Of a stretch of 64,000 nucleotides of DNA, positions 21,617 to 31,076 are shown one piece after another (position 1 is the first letter of the stretch; each line of letters starts with the position of its first letter). The notes beneath the pieces are model-generated. The model was not told where the DNA came from. It made no database searches and saw nothing but the letters and a program-made list of their open reading frames with translations. A program made the position numbers and the translations under genes. Source of the DNA: Pseudogymnoascus destructans (Eukaryota > Ascomycota > Leotiomycetes > Thelebolales > Thelebolaceae); assembly GCF_001641265.1 (NCBI RefSeq), contig NW_020167531.1, forward strand, positions 1-64,000, written 5' to 3'.

Positions 21617-22146
21617 TGCACAAATCAACACTCAATGATAATTCTGATCTTGTAAATACCTTAATAATAGGCTTCCGGGCTCATAACCTGTAACACATAG
21701 TCACTGGAGGTTTGGAAGTGTTGATTGGTAGACAAGTTGTTGATTGATTGAAGTTCTAAGAGTCTACAGTTGAGGTAATCTAAGAACTATTTTGGTGGGG
21801 TCGCTCAGAGCTACGGCTACGCCAATCCTGCGCTAGTCCTATAATGCCACTCTTACAAATCCTGCAACAACTTCTCATTTAAAATTCCAGGCTCTGATAC
21901 AACTGACACGCATTCTTTACTTGGCCCAATTATCTCAGCAGTCACGTCACCAGCAGCGTCAAAGGTGGAAAGCACACTCTAACAAGCCCACATTGCAGAC
22001 TACCATGACTTGGCGGGCCAATTCACGTTGGAGCTTCCAGATCCTGCAGGGACATCTGGTCTAGAGACATCATTTCTTATTAGCCGGTATAACTCTTCCG
22101 GCCTAGGCGACCCATATCTCAGTCTACAATATTTGAGCTAGGACGC
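21617..22146. other. Decayed spacer before the chromovirus
   Basis: No recognisable gene on either strand. The sequence continues, after removal of the retrotransposon, at 27518. Its last five bases (GACGC) are one copy of the retrotransposon target duplication. Confidence 0.5.
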
Positions 22147-22404
22147 TGTCACGGTTCACCAAGGCATAGGGCGCCAGTTGGGTATTATGAATTAAACTCA
22201 ATCTAGAGAAGAAAGGAAAGAGAAGAGGAGCACTCGAGCAGTGGCTCGATCTATATACAGCTATGTTGTTGTGGAGTGAATTCTCTTTAGCGAGACCAGT
22301 TCTGAGAATTCACTCCACAACTGAAAACTTCGCTCCAACCCCGGAAAGCTCCCCACACCCCTGAACCCCCACTCGAGCTGCAAGGCGCACTTGATATCGT
22401 AACA
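22147..22404 (-). repeat. 3' LTR of the chromovirus
   Basis: 258 bp, identical by eye to the copy at 27255. It is preceded on the minus strand by the polypurine tract at 22405-22423. Confidence 0.9.
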
Positions 22405-22423
22405 CTACCCCCCCCCTACTCCA
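22405..22423 (-). promoter_or_regulatory. Polypurine tract of the chromovirus
   Basis: On the minus strand GGAGTAGGGGGGGGGGTAG abuts the 3' LTR, the usual primer position for plus-strand DNA synthesis. Confidence 0.75.
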
Positions 22424-22428
22424 GAGTT

Positions 22429-22980
22429 GATCTCCTGATCAAGAAATCCCATTTTCAAAAAAAAACAATTGTCTCCAGCTCTCATTTTGGTTTCTGAGGG
22501 TATTTTCTGTGATATGCTTGGGTAACTTCTGGAGAATTCAAAGCTCTCTGCAGTATACCATGTCTCATCTGGTGGATAGTTCTTCCAAGCTGCCTTGTAG
22601 AAAAGCTTCTTTCGAATAACTTTTGAGTCGAGGATTTCGTCCACTTCCCACTCCTCTTCGCCATTGACAATGACTGGAGGCTCTGGCTCCTGTTGCTGCC
22701 CTTCGATTGCATCATTCGAGTCAAGTCTTAATAGATTGGCATGAAATACTGGATGAATCTTCATGCTGTTTGGAAGTTTGAGCCGATATGCAACTTGCCC
22801 AATTCGCTCTAGAATTTCAAAAGGTCCCACTTGCTTGTGGTCTAGCCTCTTTGATGGCCTCTGTGTCTTTATATTTCGAGTTGAAAGCCATACTCTGTCT
22901 CCCACTTGATAGCGTGGTGCAGGTTTCCTTTTTCTTGTTCGCGAAATGTTCCATTTTTGCTTGCGAGAGCGTGATTTCAT
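22429..22980 (-). CDS. Chromovirus GPY/F module and chromodomain
   Basis: This frame continues pol after the frameshift near 22940. It starts with the GPY/F-type module (YQVGDRVWLSTRNIK, KQVGPFEILERIGQVAYRLKLP), then SMKIHPVFHANLL. The chromodomain EWEVDEILDSKVIRKKLFYK to AAWKNYPPDETWYTAESF lies near 22650-22530. Chromodomains of this class bind methylated histone H3 and steer integration to heterochromatin, which fits the insertion inside a transposon nest. Aromatic cage positions (Trp, Tyr, Trp) appear retained. Confidence 0.82.
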
Positions 22981-24205
22981 CCTGCAGAAACTCCCAAACC
23001 TTTGCCATGGTCTGAGCTATGTTCTTGTGCTCTTGTTTGGCTTCGTGATATGCTTGCTGCTCTGTATCGAAGCTCATTCTTGGTTCATAGCCCTTGTTCG
23101 CAAAAAACGCACTTGTCTTGGTTGCATCTGATGGCAAACTGTTGGCAGCAAACTCCGCCATGCACAAGTATGAAACCCAATTGTCTTGAAGATAGTTCAC
23201 ATGAGCTCGCAAGTAGCGTTCGAGCTCTGCATTGAATCGCTCAGTCTGTCCATCTGTTTCTGGGTGGAAGGCAGTTGAAAGTTTGGCCGAAATTTTCCAA
23301 ATTTTGCAGAGCAAACTCCAGACTTCTGCAATGAACTGAGGACCTCTGTCTGATATTATCGAGTTTGGTAGACCATGGTGCTTCCATACATGTCGAAGTA
23401 AGAGCTGTGCTGTAGCTTCTGCAGTAGTCCCTTCTTGCCCAGCGAAACACGGAATGAAATGTCTTTCTTTCGTCAACCTGCATGCAACAACCAAGATAGC
23501 ATTGTTCCCTTCACAGAGTGGTAATCCTGTCACGAAATCCATTGATATATCCATCCATGGTCGACTGTCAATAGAGATTGGTTGTAGAAGTCCATTGTAG
23601 GAATCTCGAGATGGTTTCGATCTTCGACAACTATGGCAGTTTTTGATATATCGAATTATTGTTTTGTCCATGTTTGGCCAGTAATAGTGCTGTTTCATGA
23701 CTCGCAGCATCTTTCGAGCTCCTGGATGTCCCATAGAAGGTTGTTCATGAACTTCTCTCAACAAGTCCACCTGAATGGTTTCTGGCACCCAAACTCGATT
23801 TTGATATTCTAGCATGCCGTTTTTGAGTTCGCAATAAGCCAATGCAACCTCTTTGCTTGTTCGATCACGATTCTCAAGCTTCTGTAGTGTAGCCTTGCAG
23901 AATTTGTCTTCCAGTTGAGACTTTTGGATTTTCTCAAGAATTGTCATTTCTCTGATATGAGTTTCCACTGGAGCTAGCTGAGCTGTTTGGCCTTGTTCTT
24001 TGAGTTTCTGAATGTCTGGATGTAGCCTCGAAGGTGGTAGCAACACCTGAAGCTGTTGCTTTTGTCGATCATCCTCATCATTGCCTTCTGGTCTGTCACC
24101 AGGCCTTCGAGTCAAAGCATCTGCTTTTCCATTTTGCTTCCCAGGCCTATAGATGATCTGGAAGTTGTATCGAGAGAGGAATTCAGCCCATCGAGCTTGT
24201 CTTCT
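22817..24205 (-). CDS. Chromovirus RNase H tail and integrase
   Basis: Continuous minus-strand frame. The RNase H end (RRQARWAEFLSRYNFQII) continues through GKADALTRRP to the integrase. The HHCC zinc-binding domain reads HPGARKMLRVMKQHYYW to NCHSCRRSK. The catalytic core has DFVTGLP (first Asp), IISDRGPQFIAEVW (second Asp) and HPETDGQTERFNAELERYLR (Glu). The integrase inserts the cDNA into chromatin. A frameshift in the A-rich run near 22940 (one extra base in AAGAAAAAGG) cuts it from the chromodomain exon that follows. The core residues are all present, so this part could still be functional. Confidence 0.82.
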   Translation of the reverse strand, partial: RRQARWAEFLSRYNFQIIYRPGKQNGKADALTRRPGDRPEGNDEDDRQKQQLQVLLPPSRLHPDIQKLKEQGQTAQLAPVETHIREMTILEKIQKSQLEDKFCKATLQKLENRDRTSKEVALAYCELKNGMLEYQNRVWVPETIQVDLLREVHEQPSMGHPGARKMLRVMKQHYYWPNMDKTIIRYIKNCHSCRRSKPSRDSYNGLLQPISIDSRPWMDISMDFVTGLPLCEGNNAILVVACRLTKERHFIPCFAGQEGTTAEATAQLLLRHVWKHHGLPNSIISDRGPQFIAEVWSLLCKIWKISAKLSTAFHPETDGQTERFNAELERYLRAHVNYLQDNWVSYLCMAEFAANSLPSDATKTSAFFANKGYEPRMSFDTEQQAYHEAKQEHKNIAQTMAKVWEFLQDEITLSQAKMEHFANKKKETCTTLSSGRQSMAFNSKYKDTEAIKEARPQASGTF

Positions 24206-24209
24206 TGTC

Positions 24210-25610
24210 AGCTTCTTGAAGCTTCTGTAGGACTTTCCTTATGTGCTCTGTATGCTCCGCTCGAGTAGCACTGTAGATAAGAATGTCATCCATGTATGAG
24301 GTGACGAATTGGTTGAGGTAATCCATGAGGGTTTCATTCATGTACCTCTGGAATGTTGCTGGACCATTTGTGAGTCCGAAGGGCATGACCTTGTATTTGT
24401 AGGATCCAAATCGAGTTCTGAATGTAGTGAGGTCTTCATCTTCTTCTGTCTGCATTCGAATTCGATTGAAGGCATGTCGAATGTCCAGTTTGGTGAGATA
24501 TTTTGCTCCTATGACTTGGGCCAGCGTTTCATCAATGAGTGGTATGGGATATCGATCCTTTTTCGTTATGGCATTTAGCTTCCTGTAGTCAACACAGAAT
24601 CGAAGACCACCACCTGGCTTTCTCACAAACATAATGGGTGAAGAGTATGGGGCTTTGCTTGCTTCAATGAACCCTTTTGGCAAGTGCTCGAAGACATATT
24701 CTTCGACCAAATCAAGTTCTTCCTTTGACATATTCCAGAGTGGTGCATATCCCAGCTTTGCATCACCTTCGAGTTCAATATGATGGCCTGAAGGTCAATG
24801 GGGAGGTAGCTTGTCTGCTGCCATTTTTGAAAAAACATCCAAAAATTCATGAAATTCCTTCGGAAGGATCAGTCGAGAGTCAATTTCTTCAGTTTTGGTC
24901 TTGTTCTTGTGCTCGATTATGTCCTTCATTGATATAGCAAAGACTTGAGCTCCTCTTTGCTTCATGAGCATTCGAAATGGTGCTGCGCCAATCATTGCTA
25001 TGGTGCAAGGTTTTGGTTTTTCCACTTTCGGAGCAGGTTCCGGAGGAGGCATTTCTTTGGCTTTCTTCTTTGGCCTTTGTCTTTCGCTTTTAGATATAGG
25101 CTCTGTTTCGAGGGCTCGATCTGGTATAGAATGGTTGCAATAATCTCCAGTGAAGAGGACTTGATCATTGATCATATCGAGAACAACTCCATGTTGCTTC
25201 ATCCAAGCTTTCCCGAGAATGATGGAATGTTTTCCCAGCGAAGTAATGAATAATGGACATAGGCTTTCCACATGCTCTCCCACTTGTAGTCGAGGATATA
25301 TAGCATGTGTGATAGCAGGGGCAGCCTCTCCATTGAATCCTTCAACTTGTTTTGGCTTCACAAGTTCGACTGGGGCTATCCCTTCGATTTCACATATTCT
25401 TTCTGCATCAGCAGCATTAATGAAGTTTCCACCTGTGGCACCAGTATCGATCAATGCATGGACAATAGCTTTGTATTTTCCTATTCTACAAGTAGCTAAG
25501 AAAGGGGTGTCTGGATCAAAACTAGATCTCGAGGAAGAAGCTGCAATTCTGGCTGCACTGCCTCTAGTGATGACTTGTCTAGAGGCTATTCGTTTTCTGA
25601 ATCGATGATA
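24210..25610 (-). pseudogene. Chromovirus protease and reverse transcriptase, truncated
   Basis: A pepsin-like protease has ALIDTGATGGNFI near 25450 with the catalytic DTG. A spacer rich in Lys/Pro follows, then the reverse transcriptase start after a TGA at about 24795 (…KLPPH, TGA, PSGHHIELE). The RT has FVRKPGGGLRFCVDYRKLNAIT, then PFGLTNGPATFQ, and the catalytic SYMDDILIYS near 24290. Directly after HIRKVLQKLQEA the sequence jumps to RRQARWAEFLSRYNFQIIYR, which belongs to the end of RNase H. The RT thumb and most of RNase H (in the order of 250-300 residues) are deleted near 24205 and the frame changes there. The protein cannot be a working polymerase. Confidence 0.8.
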
Positions 25611-25684
25611 GACTCAGCTGTAGATACCTCATTCACTTGAGCTTTGAGCTTCTGGGGACAGTCTCGAGCTCAATGTCCATTTTG

Positions 25685-26902
25685 TCAGCATATGAAGCAT
25701 TTCCCAAGTTTCATGAGCATTTCTTTTGCTGGATCTTGAGGCGGTGGTCGATACAGCTTCTGCGTCTTGTTTTGCATGTTGGAATCCATTGTAGGTTGAG
25801 GGATTGAAGTTCGAAGTGCCTGGCCCTGATTTTGAGTTTGGCCCATGTTGTTCGAAAATGACTTTGGCTTCCTTTTGTCTTCTTGTTCCTTGATCCGCTG
25901 GATGTTCTGGTCGATGAGCATGCATTTCTTTGCAAACTCGTGAAGTGTAGTAGCTCCAACTTCAGCCACTAAGGCTTTCTGCATCTGTTGGTTGACTTTG
26001 AAGCGCAAGTCATCCAGCAAAGTTCTTTCAGAGTAATCAAGCTCTGTCGTGAGCCTTTGGAACTCAGCCCAGAACACTGCAAAGGTGCTGTTTCTCTGAT
26101 ACAGCTTTCGATACTCAGTTTGAGCTGTGTGCCTTTGATCGGGATCACTGAAGACTTTTTCCAAAAGTTCGAGAATTTCTTCTGCTGTCTGCAATTTGTT
26201 TGTAGAGTTTGGTCGAAGCCTTGGATTGACATGTCGAACTGCCAGTCCTCCCAGTCGACTCTGAATGTAGCTCATTTGTAAAGTCTGTGTTGGAAAATGA
26301 TCAATGTTGGCTTCGAGCTTGAGGCGAATTTTCACAACCCAGTCTTCAAATGCTGGCTCTATCCCATCTGTGAGGATTGGAGGGTCTGGAATCCGAGCTG
26401 ACAGTTGACTGTGAGAGTGGTGTCCTGGTTCATTCTTCAGAGCTTGTTGGGTTTGCTTTTCAAGATATTTCTGAATTGTTTGTTGCTCTGTGATTTGTTG
26501 CTCGTTGCTCTGGATCAGTTCCTGTAACTGGAGAATGGCATCATCCTTTTCAGCCAGTATCGAATTTGAGTCCTCTGCTAGGGCCAAATAGTCCCGAAGA
26601 ATGTTCTTGTGCAAAGTCCATGCCATTTTCTGGTTGGCGACAGATAGTTTCTGGAATTCGTCAAAGGTTTCAACATTCCATTCAGCCTTTTCATGTCGAT
26701 TTGCAAGTATAGATTCATGTCTCTCTTGAGCTGTTTTGCCCAGAGTGTGAAGGAAGGTTTCGGATTTGAAATTAAGATCATGAAGTTCATTGGTTTGGTT
26801 TGCAGAGCTTGGAATTGATGCTCCTTCTGCCAGGGATTCCTGGTCTTGTTCTGGATCATTTCGAGCTGCCATTGCAGCTTTTTCTTCAGCTGTATAAGCC
26901 AT
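25685..26902 (-). CDS. Chromovirus Gag, capsid and first half of zinc knuckle
   Basis: Opens at ATG 26902 (MAYTAEEKAAMAARND) and is open for 405 codons. It has a coiled, Gln-rich middle and a retrotransposon Gag segment (FEDWVVKIRLKLEAN to FAVFWAEFQRLTTELDY). It ends in the zinc knuckle: after CFIC comes TGA, then QNGH, a second TGA, and ARDCP. So a CX2C..GH..C knuckle is visible but twice interrupted, each time where a CGA Arg codon would fit. Gag would form the virus-like particle. Unless both stops are read through, protease is not made from this copy. Confidence 0.75.
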   Translation of the reverse strand: MAYTAEEKAAMAARNDPEQDQESLAEGASIPSSANQTNELHDLNFKSETFLHTLGKTAQERHESILANRHEKAEWNVETFDEFQKLSVANQKMAWTLHKNILRDYLALAEDSNSILAEKDDAILQLQELIQSNEQQITEQQTIQKYLEKQTQQALKNEPGHHSHSQLSARIPDPPILTDGIEPAFEDWVVKIRLKLEANIDHFPTQTLQMSYIQSRLGGLAVRHVNPRLRPNSTNKLQTAEEILELLEKVFSDPDQRHTAQTEYRKLYQRNSTFAVFWAEFQRLTTELDYSERTLLDDLRFKVNQQMQKALVAEVGATTLHEFAKKCMLIDQNIQRIKEQEDKRKPKSFSNNMGQTQNQGQALRTSIPQPTMDSNMQNKTQKLYRPPPQDPAKEMLMKLGKCFIC

Positions 26903-27241
26903 AACGAGTTGCTATTTCAATTTCGGTTTATATCGTCAAGTCAGACACATATTGCCAAAGGCCCTATTGTGCAGTTGTTGGCCGTAGGAGCCACTCGAGA
27001 GGAGCGCACTTCCCTCACAGTTATATCCTTGTCGAGGGAGCGTTGTAAAAGGTCTGACTTGCGAAGGTGGTGTGTGTGTGTCGAGCTGACTGTCGAAAGC
27101 CAACTTTGAGGGGTTGCCTTGAGATCGTCCTGGAATCGACTTCAGGATAAGGTTTCTGGTTCTGGGGTTTTCAAAGAGTGGATTTCGATTTCGATTTCAG
27201 AATAGGGTTCAGCTCAAAGAGCAGGAAAAGAGGTATAAGAG

Positions 27242-27252
27242 AGATTGAGTTT
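27242..27252 (-). promoter_or_regulatory. Self-primer binding site
   Basis: Two bases after the 5' LTR the minus strand reads AAACTCAATCT. This is exactly complementary over 11 nt to AGATTGAGTTT inside the LTR (27312-27302). Tf1/sushi elements prime cDNA from the 5' end of their own RNA by such pairing rather than from a tRNA. No tRNA-like TGG start is present. Confidence 0.6.
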
Positions 27253-27254
27253 TA

Positions 27255-27512
27255 TGTCACGGTTCACCAAGGCATAGGGCGCCAGTTGGGTATTATGAAT
27301 TAAACTCAATCTAGAGAAGAAAGGAAAGAGAAGAGGAGCACTCGAGCAGTGGCTCGATCTATATACAGCTATGTTGTTGTGGAGTGAATTCTCTTTAGCG
27401 AGACCAGTTCTGAGAATTCACTCCACAACTGAAAACTTCGCTCCAACCCCGGAAAGCTCCCCACACCCCTGAACCCCCACTCGAGCTGCAAGGCGCACTT
27501 GATATCGTAACA
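27255..27512 (-). repeat. 5' LTR of the chromovirus
   Basis: 258 bp, TG...CA ends in either orientation. On the minus strand a TGTATATAG box at about 27360-27367 lies near 50 nt upstream of AGATTGAGTTT (27312-27302), the likely start of the transcript. Confidence 0.9.
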
Positions 27513-27806
27513 GACACCACCTCTTTATCTCCTCTTCGAGAGATAATTCCCTCCCTACAAATCTAGCAGGGAGATGGAGTGAGACAATTCGAGCTGCCTG
27601 GAGTTCAGACTATCACTCCAATATCAACTTCCAAATGAATCATTGGGGCACTGATCAGACTGGATTGGGGCGTCTCCAAGCCTCGACCTGGACTACATCC
27701 AGAACACTTGGGTGCCCCGAGGGACCGAAACTGCACAGCTCCTATACGGAGCTCCAGGATGGGTTACACACGACAAATTATACGCTTTATATACAAATTA
27801 TAACCT
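27513..27806. other. Decayed spacer after the chromovirus
   Basis: Begins with GACAC, the second copy of the target duplication. No gene recognised. Confidence 0.45.
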
Positions 27807-28175
27807 AGTATCTGTAACGACTACTTCTATCGTATCCACAACGAAGAACCTGAGAAGATCCTTGAGAAGGTCACAGTTGTGACACCGACATATGTTGAGC
27901 CTGTTGTCAAGCACCAGCTGCCAGAACGGACCCAGCTTCAAGAAATCATGTGCGACCTCTCTAAGGGCCTCAATCCACACGACATTGTCATGCGACAGAT
28001 TCATGCCATCGATACAATGGTCGCACTATCTCGTCGCCAAGAAGTTCAGTGTCATAAGTCGTGGCTGAGCAAATCGTCCTTGGGGTCTTCTCTTGGAGGG
28101 TCCCCCAAGGTGAAGGAAGAATCGCCTGTTCCCAAAACTTTTCCTGTGAAGTGCAAGGAAACTCAAAGTAAATAG
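27807..28175 (+). pseudogene. DUF3435-type protein fragment
   Basis: The plus-strand frame reads NDYFYRIHNEEPEK, then YVEPVVKHQLPERTQLQEIM, then IHAIDTMVALSRRQE and FPVKCKETQ before a stop. This order (LPER...L..I.C, AID.MVAL..RRE, FP..C..TQ) is the C-terminal region of fungal DUF3435 proteins, which are related to tyrosine recombinases including the Starship captains. The zinc-finger end that should follow FPVKCKETQC is lost, and the N-terminal recombinase part is not seen upstream. It is only a fragment, so no active large element is implied. Confidence 0.5.
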
Positions 28176-28537
28176 TGCAAAATACCGTATACGATATTTT
28201 TTTCAACCCTACACTGCATTGTTTAAGAATTCAGTGCACTGCACAGTATATGGTATTGCACTGTATTTGAGCAATATCATATTATAATATCATATCGCAC
28301 AGCGTGCAAGGAGCCGCATGGTCTAAGCATAAACTAACCAAATTGAGTAAGGTTGAGGCTCAAGATCGTCTCGCTGACCAAAACAAAATGAAGCTATTTG
28401 CAGCTACCTTATAATATAGCTAAGCTACATCATTGACTGATTTAATGTCATTCCTGTTGCCTAGCTGCGTAAATGAAGTAAAGGTAGAGGTCAAAAGAAA
28501 ACTCCACAGAACCGTTTAAGCTTAAATTTCTTGCATA
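28176..28537. other. AT-rich region with GCACTG/ATATCATAT palindromic motifs
   Basis: Contains CAGTGCACTGCAC and an ATATCATATTATAATATCATAT palindrome near 28270. A similar arrangement occurs at 35690-35770, on the far side of the hAT and pogo cluster. These may be subterminal parts of the hAT element, but the two copies look direct rather than inverted, so ends are not assigned. Confidence 0.35.
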
Positions 28538-30836
28538 CTATCTATTGCTTATAATATCAGGTATAATTTTAGAAGGCCCCTGCTGTTCATCCTCTCCAAT
28601 TATAGCTGTATCCAAGGTAAGCCCAACGTCGTCAACCCAAGCCACTTTGTGAGTCTTCGACCAGGACTTTATGCACCCAATTGCCTCAATTATATCAATC
28701 CCTAACCTGTTCCTGCGATCTTGAAGGGTGATTTTTGTATCAGAGAAGAGGCGTTCTGGCTCAGCAGACATCGCAGGAATTGACAAAAGATCAAGCGCCA
28801 TTTTCGAAAGGTTTGGATAGAGTGTTTGTTGTGTATCCTCAAGCCACCACTTTCGTACATCCTTGACCTTAATTCTTGGGGCCGATATATAGTTCTGATA
28901 CTCATCAAATAGAGTAGGAAGCGCGAGATCCTCTTGTCATTTTCCCATGCAAGGAACGAGTTCTTCATTGGTGGCTTTTCAACTAAGGACTGGGCCGACG
29001 ACTCAACCGACTTAGCGACTGGTGCGTAATGAGACTTCCAGAGACCTTCTACAGTAGTCTTATTACTCTCAATCCACCCAGGGTGCTCCTCCCAGGTGGT
29101 ATCAAATTGATTACTATTGCTCAAAGGAGAAGGACCTTAAGCTTGATTCACATATGTTACACATCCTATTAAGTGGACAACTCTAACAGTTTATAGTTTC
29201 AGAGCAAGACTGGGCTGAGCTGAAAAAACTTTGCAACTTCCTCAAATCATTCGCTGATGCAACGAAGGCTACAGAAGGTCACGCACATACAATCGATCAA
29301 ACGCTACCAATAATGGACTTTCTTCTTAGTAAATTTGAGGCTGCACGAATCGAATATGCAGATGACGCTTTTATGGCGCCTTGTGTTGATTCTGGATGGG
29401 TGAAACTCGACGCATATTACACTCTTACGGAGCGTTCATCTGCTTATGTTGCAGCTATTGTCCTTAGTCCTCTCACTCATATAGTACTTTGAGTTCCATC
29501 TTGTGTCATTGTCGCAAAGAAGTTCCTTCTTCTTACTGATCTCTTTAAACCTCTGTATGTGTTGTGGACTACATCGGATAAAGACAACGATATTGTGAAG
29601 CTTGCCAAGAGGGCCAGTCTTCCTCCAATTTAATATGTCAGCATCAGAAGGTTTGATATATTAGCTCGTACTATCCTTTTTAACCTTGTTTTTCATAGGG
29701 GCTTCGTTAGTGCATTTTTTGGGAACATAAACGCATGCGCTGCTAGATTGATAGTATGACCGTTACAATGAAGGCGGTGATGTTTTGCATCATATATAAT
29801 ATTATGCCTCTTGTGTAATATTAATTATTAGTATTGTTCTCTTAATAAAGTGGTAGATGCGTACATCTCTGTAGAGTATTCATTAACGTATCATTCGAGT
29901 CTGTATTGTCTGAAACAAAGTATCCAATTTGGGTGACAATTCCGTAGTCCTCAATGACATTCATCAGGATATGGGCCTGATTCTCTCCTGAATGCTTGCC
30001 GTGTACCTCTCTTAAAGCAATACAATATGAAACCAGGTCGCCATTGATATCAATGAAGTGTGCAACAATACCAAGGATACCAAGCTTATTTGGAGAGGAC
30101 CATATATTGACGGTGAAGTGTATTCTTGAGATAGCTGATTGGAGAACTTGTCGTATACGTCGCTTTTGCGTCTCGAACGTTCGCATCACCCACTCGCGAA
30201 TCGTTTGATGTGATGTAGGTAAAATCGAGAGGACTCCAGGATTGAGGAATTTGAGCAAGCTAAAGAGAATAAGATTAGTATATAAATTACAAATATTAAG
30301 TATAATAGAGAACTTACACTCGAAAGGTTTCTCTTGTTACCATACGAAGTGCAACCCCGCAGTCTGCAATGCACTCTACATATAGTTGCTCAAGCTTATC
30401 AGCATCAAGATCTGTCAGTTCGTTGTTTGTCGTGTCGACGGCGTTTGAGGGGATTTGCGTTCTGAGACATCAGGTGGTTCCTTGTTTTACCAGCCCGTTC
30501 TTCGTTAGGCGTTAAAATATCAAGAGTAGTGTGAGATTTAAGGTGCTTGTAGATGTGTGTCGTGCCTCCATTTTCGAGATATTCAACAGGCTTCCCTTTA
30601 CAGTACTTGCAACGCCATATAATCTGACCTTCAGTATTACAGACGATCTGATTCCTTCTGAAAGGTGTATGATCCCATATCTTCGACGTACGCTTCTTCT
30701 TCTTAAATTGTGTGGTTAACGATGGCGAAATAAATGTCCCTCTGACGTCAGAATCTCCGTTGTAGCTAACAACTGACGAATCCAGGGCTGATGTAGCCAT
30801 GAAGGAAGTGCTAATACCTGATCGTTGAGAAGTCAT
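28538..30836 (-). pseudogene. hAT transposase, rearranged
   Basis: Starts at ATG 30836. The first piece (30836-30405) has a BED-type zinc finger: SKIWDHTPFRRNQ, then WRCKYCKGK and THIYKHLKSH. The second (30258-29842) is the RNase H-fold start, LNPGVLSILPTSHQTIREW, then IHFTVNIWSSPNKLGILGIV and DYGIVTQIGYFVSDNTDSND, with the first catalytic Asp region. The third (29124-28538) is HPGWIESNKTTVEGLWKSHY and the dimerisation domain ALDLLSIPAMSAEPERLFSD. The segment that should join pieces two and three is present but on the opposite strand (29190-29493). Frame breaks also occur. Not functional. Confidence 0.8.
29190..29495 (+). pseudogene. Inverted middle segment of the hAT transposase
   Basis: The plus strand reads WAELKKLCNFLKSFADATKA, then TEGHAHTIDQTLPIMDFLLS and DSGWVKLDAYYTLTERSSAY, ending VAAIVLSPLTH. 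This is the usual hAT sequence between the catalytic start and the HPGWI segment, but in reverse orientation to its flanks. It indicates an internal inversion of roughly 29130-29820, or a piece of another hAT copy inserted backwards. Confidence 0.75.
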
Positions 30837-31076
30837 TATTTTATTAGAATAAGAGTTGTTAATGAACTAGATGAAAATTTAGGAACTAACACGCTTTACA
30901 AGTGTAAATTGGGATCTTCGTAATACCTGATATATGTGGCAAGAGACCTCGTATTACTCATATTACACTAACGTGCATGTATAACGAAAGTGCCAAACAA
31001 GCGAAAGTGCCAAAATATCGTGACTACCCCATAAGAATTGTGATAAATCCACCACAACAATATAAATTAATTAAAA

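Larger units (their letters stand above)
22147..27512 (-). mobile_element. Ty3/gypsy chromovirus (Tf1/sushi type), 5366 bp, defective
   Basis: Two LTRs of 258 bp (22147-22404 and 27255-27512) start TGTCACGG and end CGTAACA and appear identical base for base. Flanks are GACGC and GACAC, a 5-bp duplication with one CpG-type change. Coding order on the minus strand is gag, protease, reverse transcriptase, integrase and chromodomain. The reverse transcriptase thumb and most of RNase H are missing, there are TGA stops in gag-pol and a frameshift before the chromodomain. It is therefore non-autonomous, yet recently inserted. Confidence 0.92.

Noticed and set aside
27807..28175. Active Starship captain
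   Set aside because: Only the C-terminal DUF3435 region is visible, with no tyrosine recombinase core and no upstream frame.
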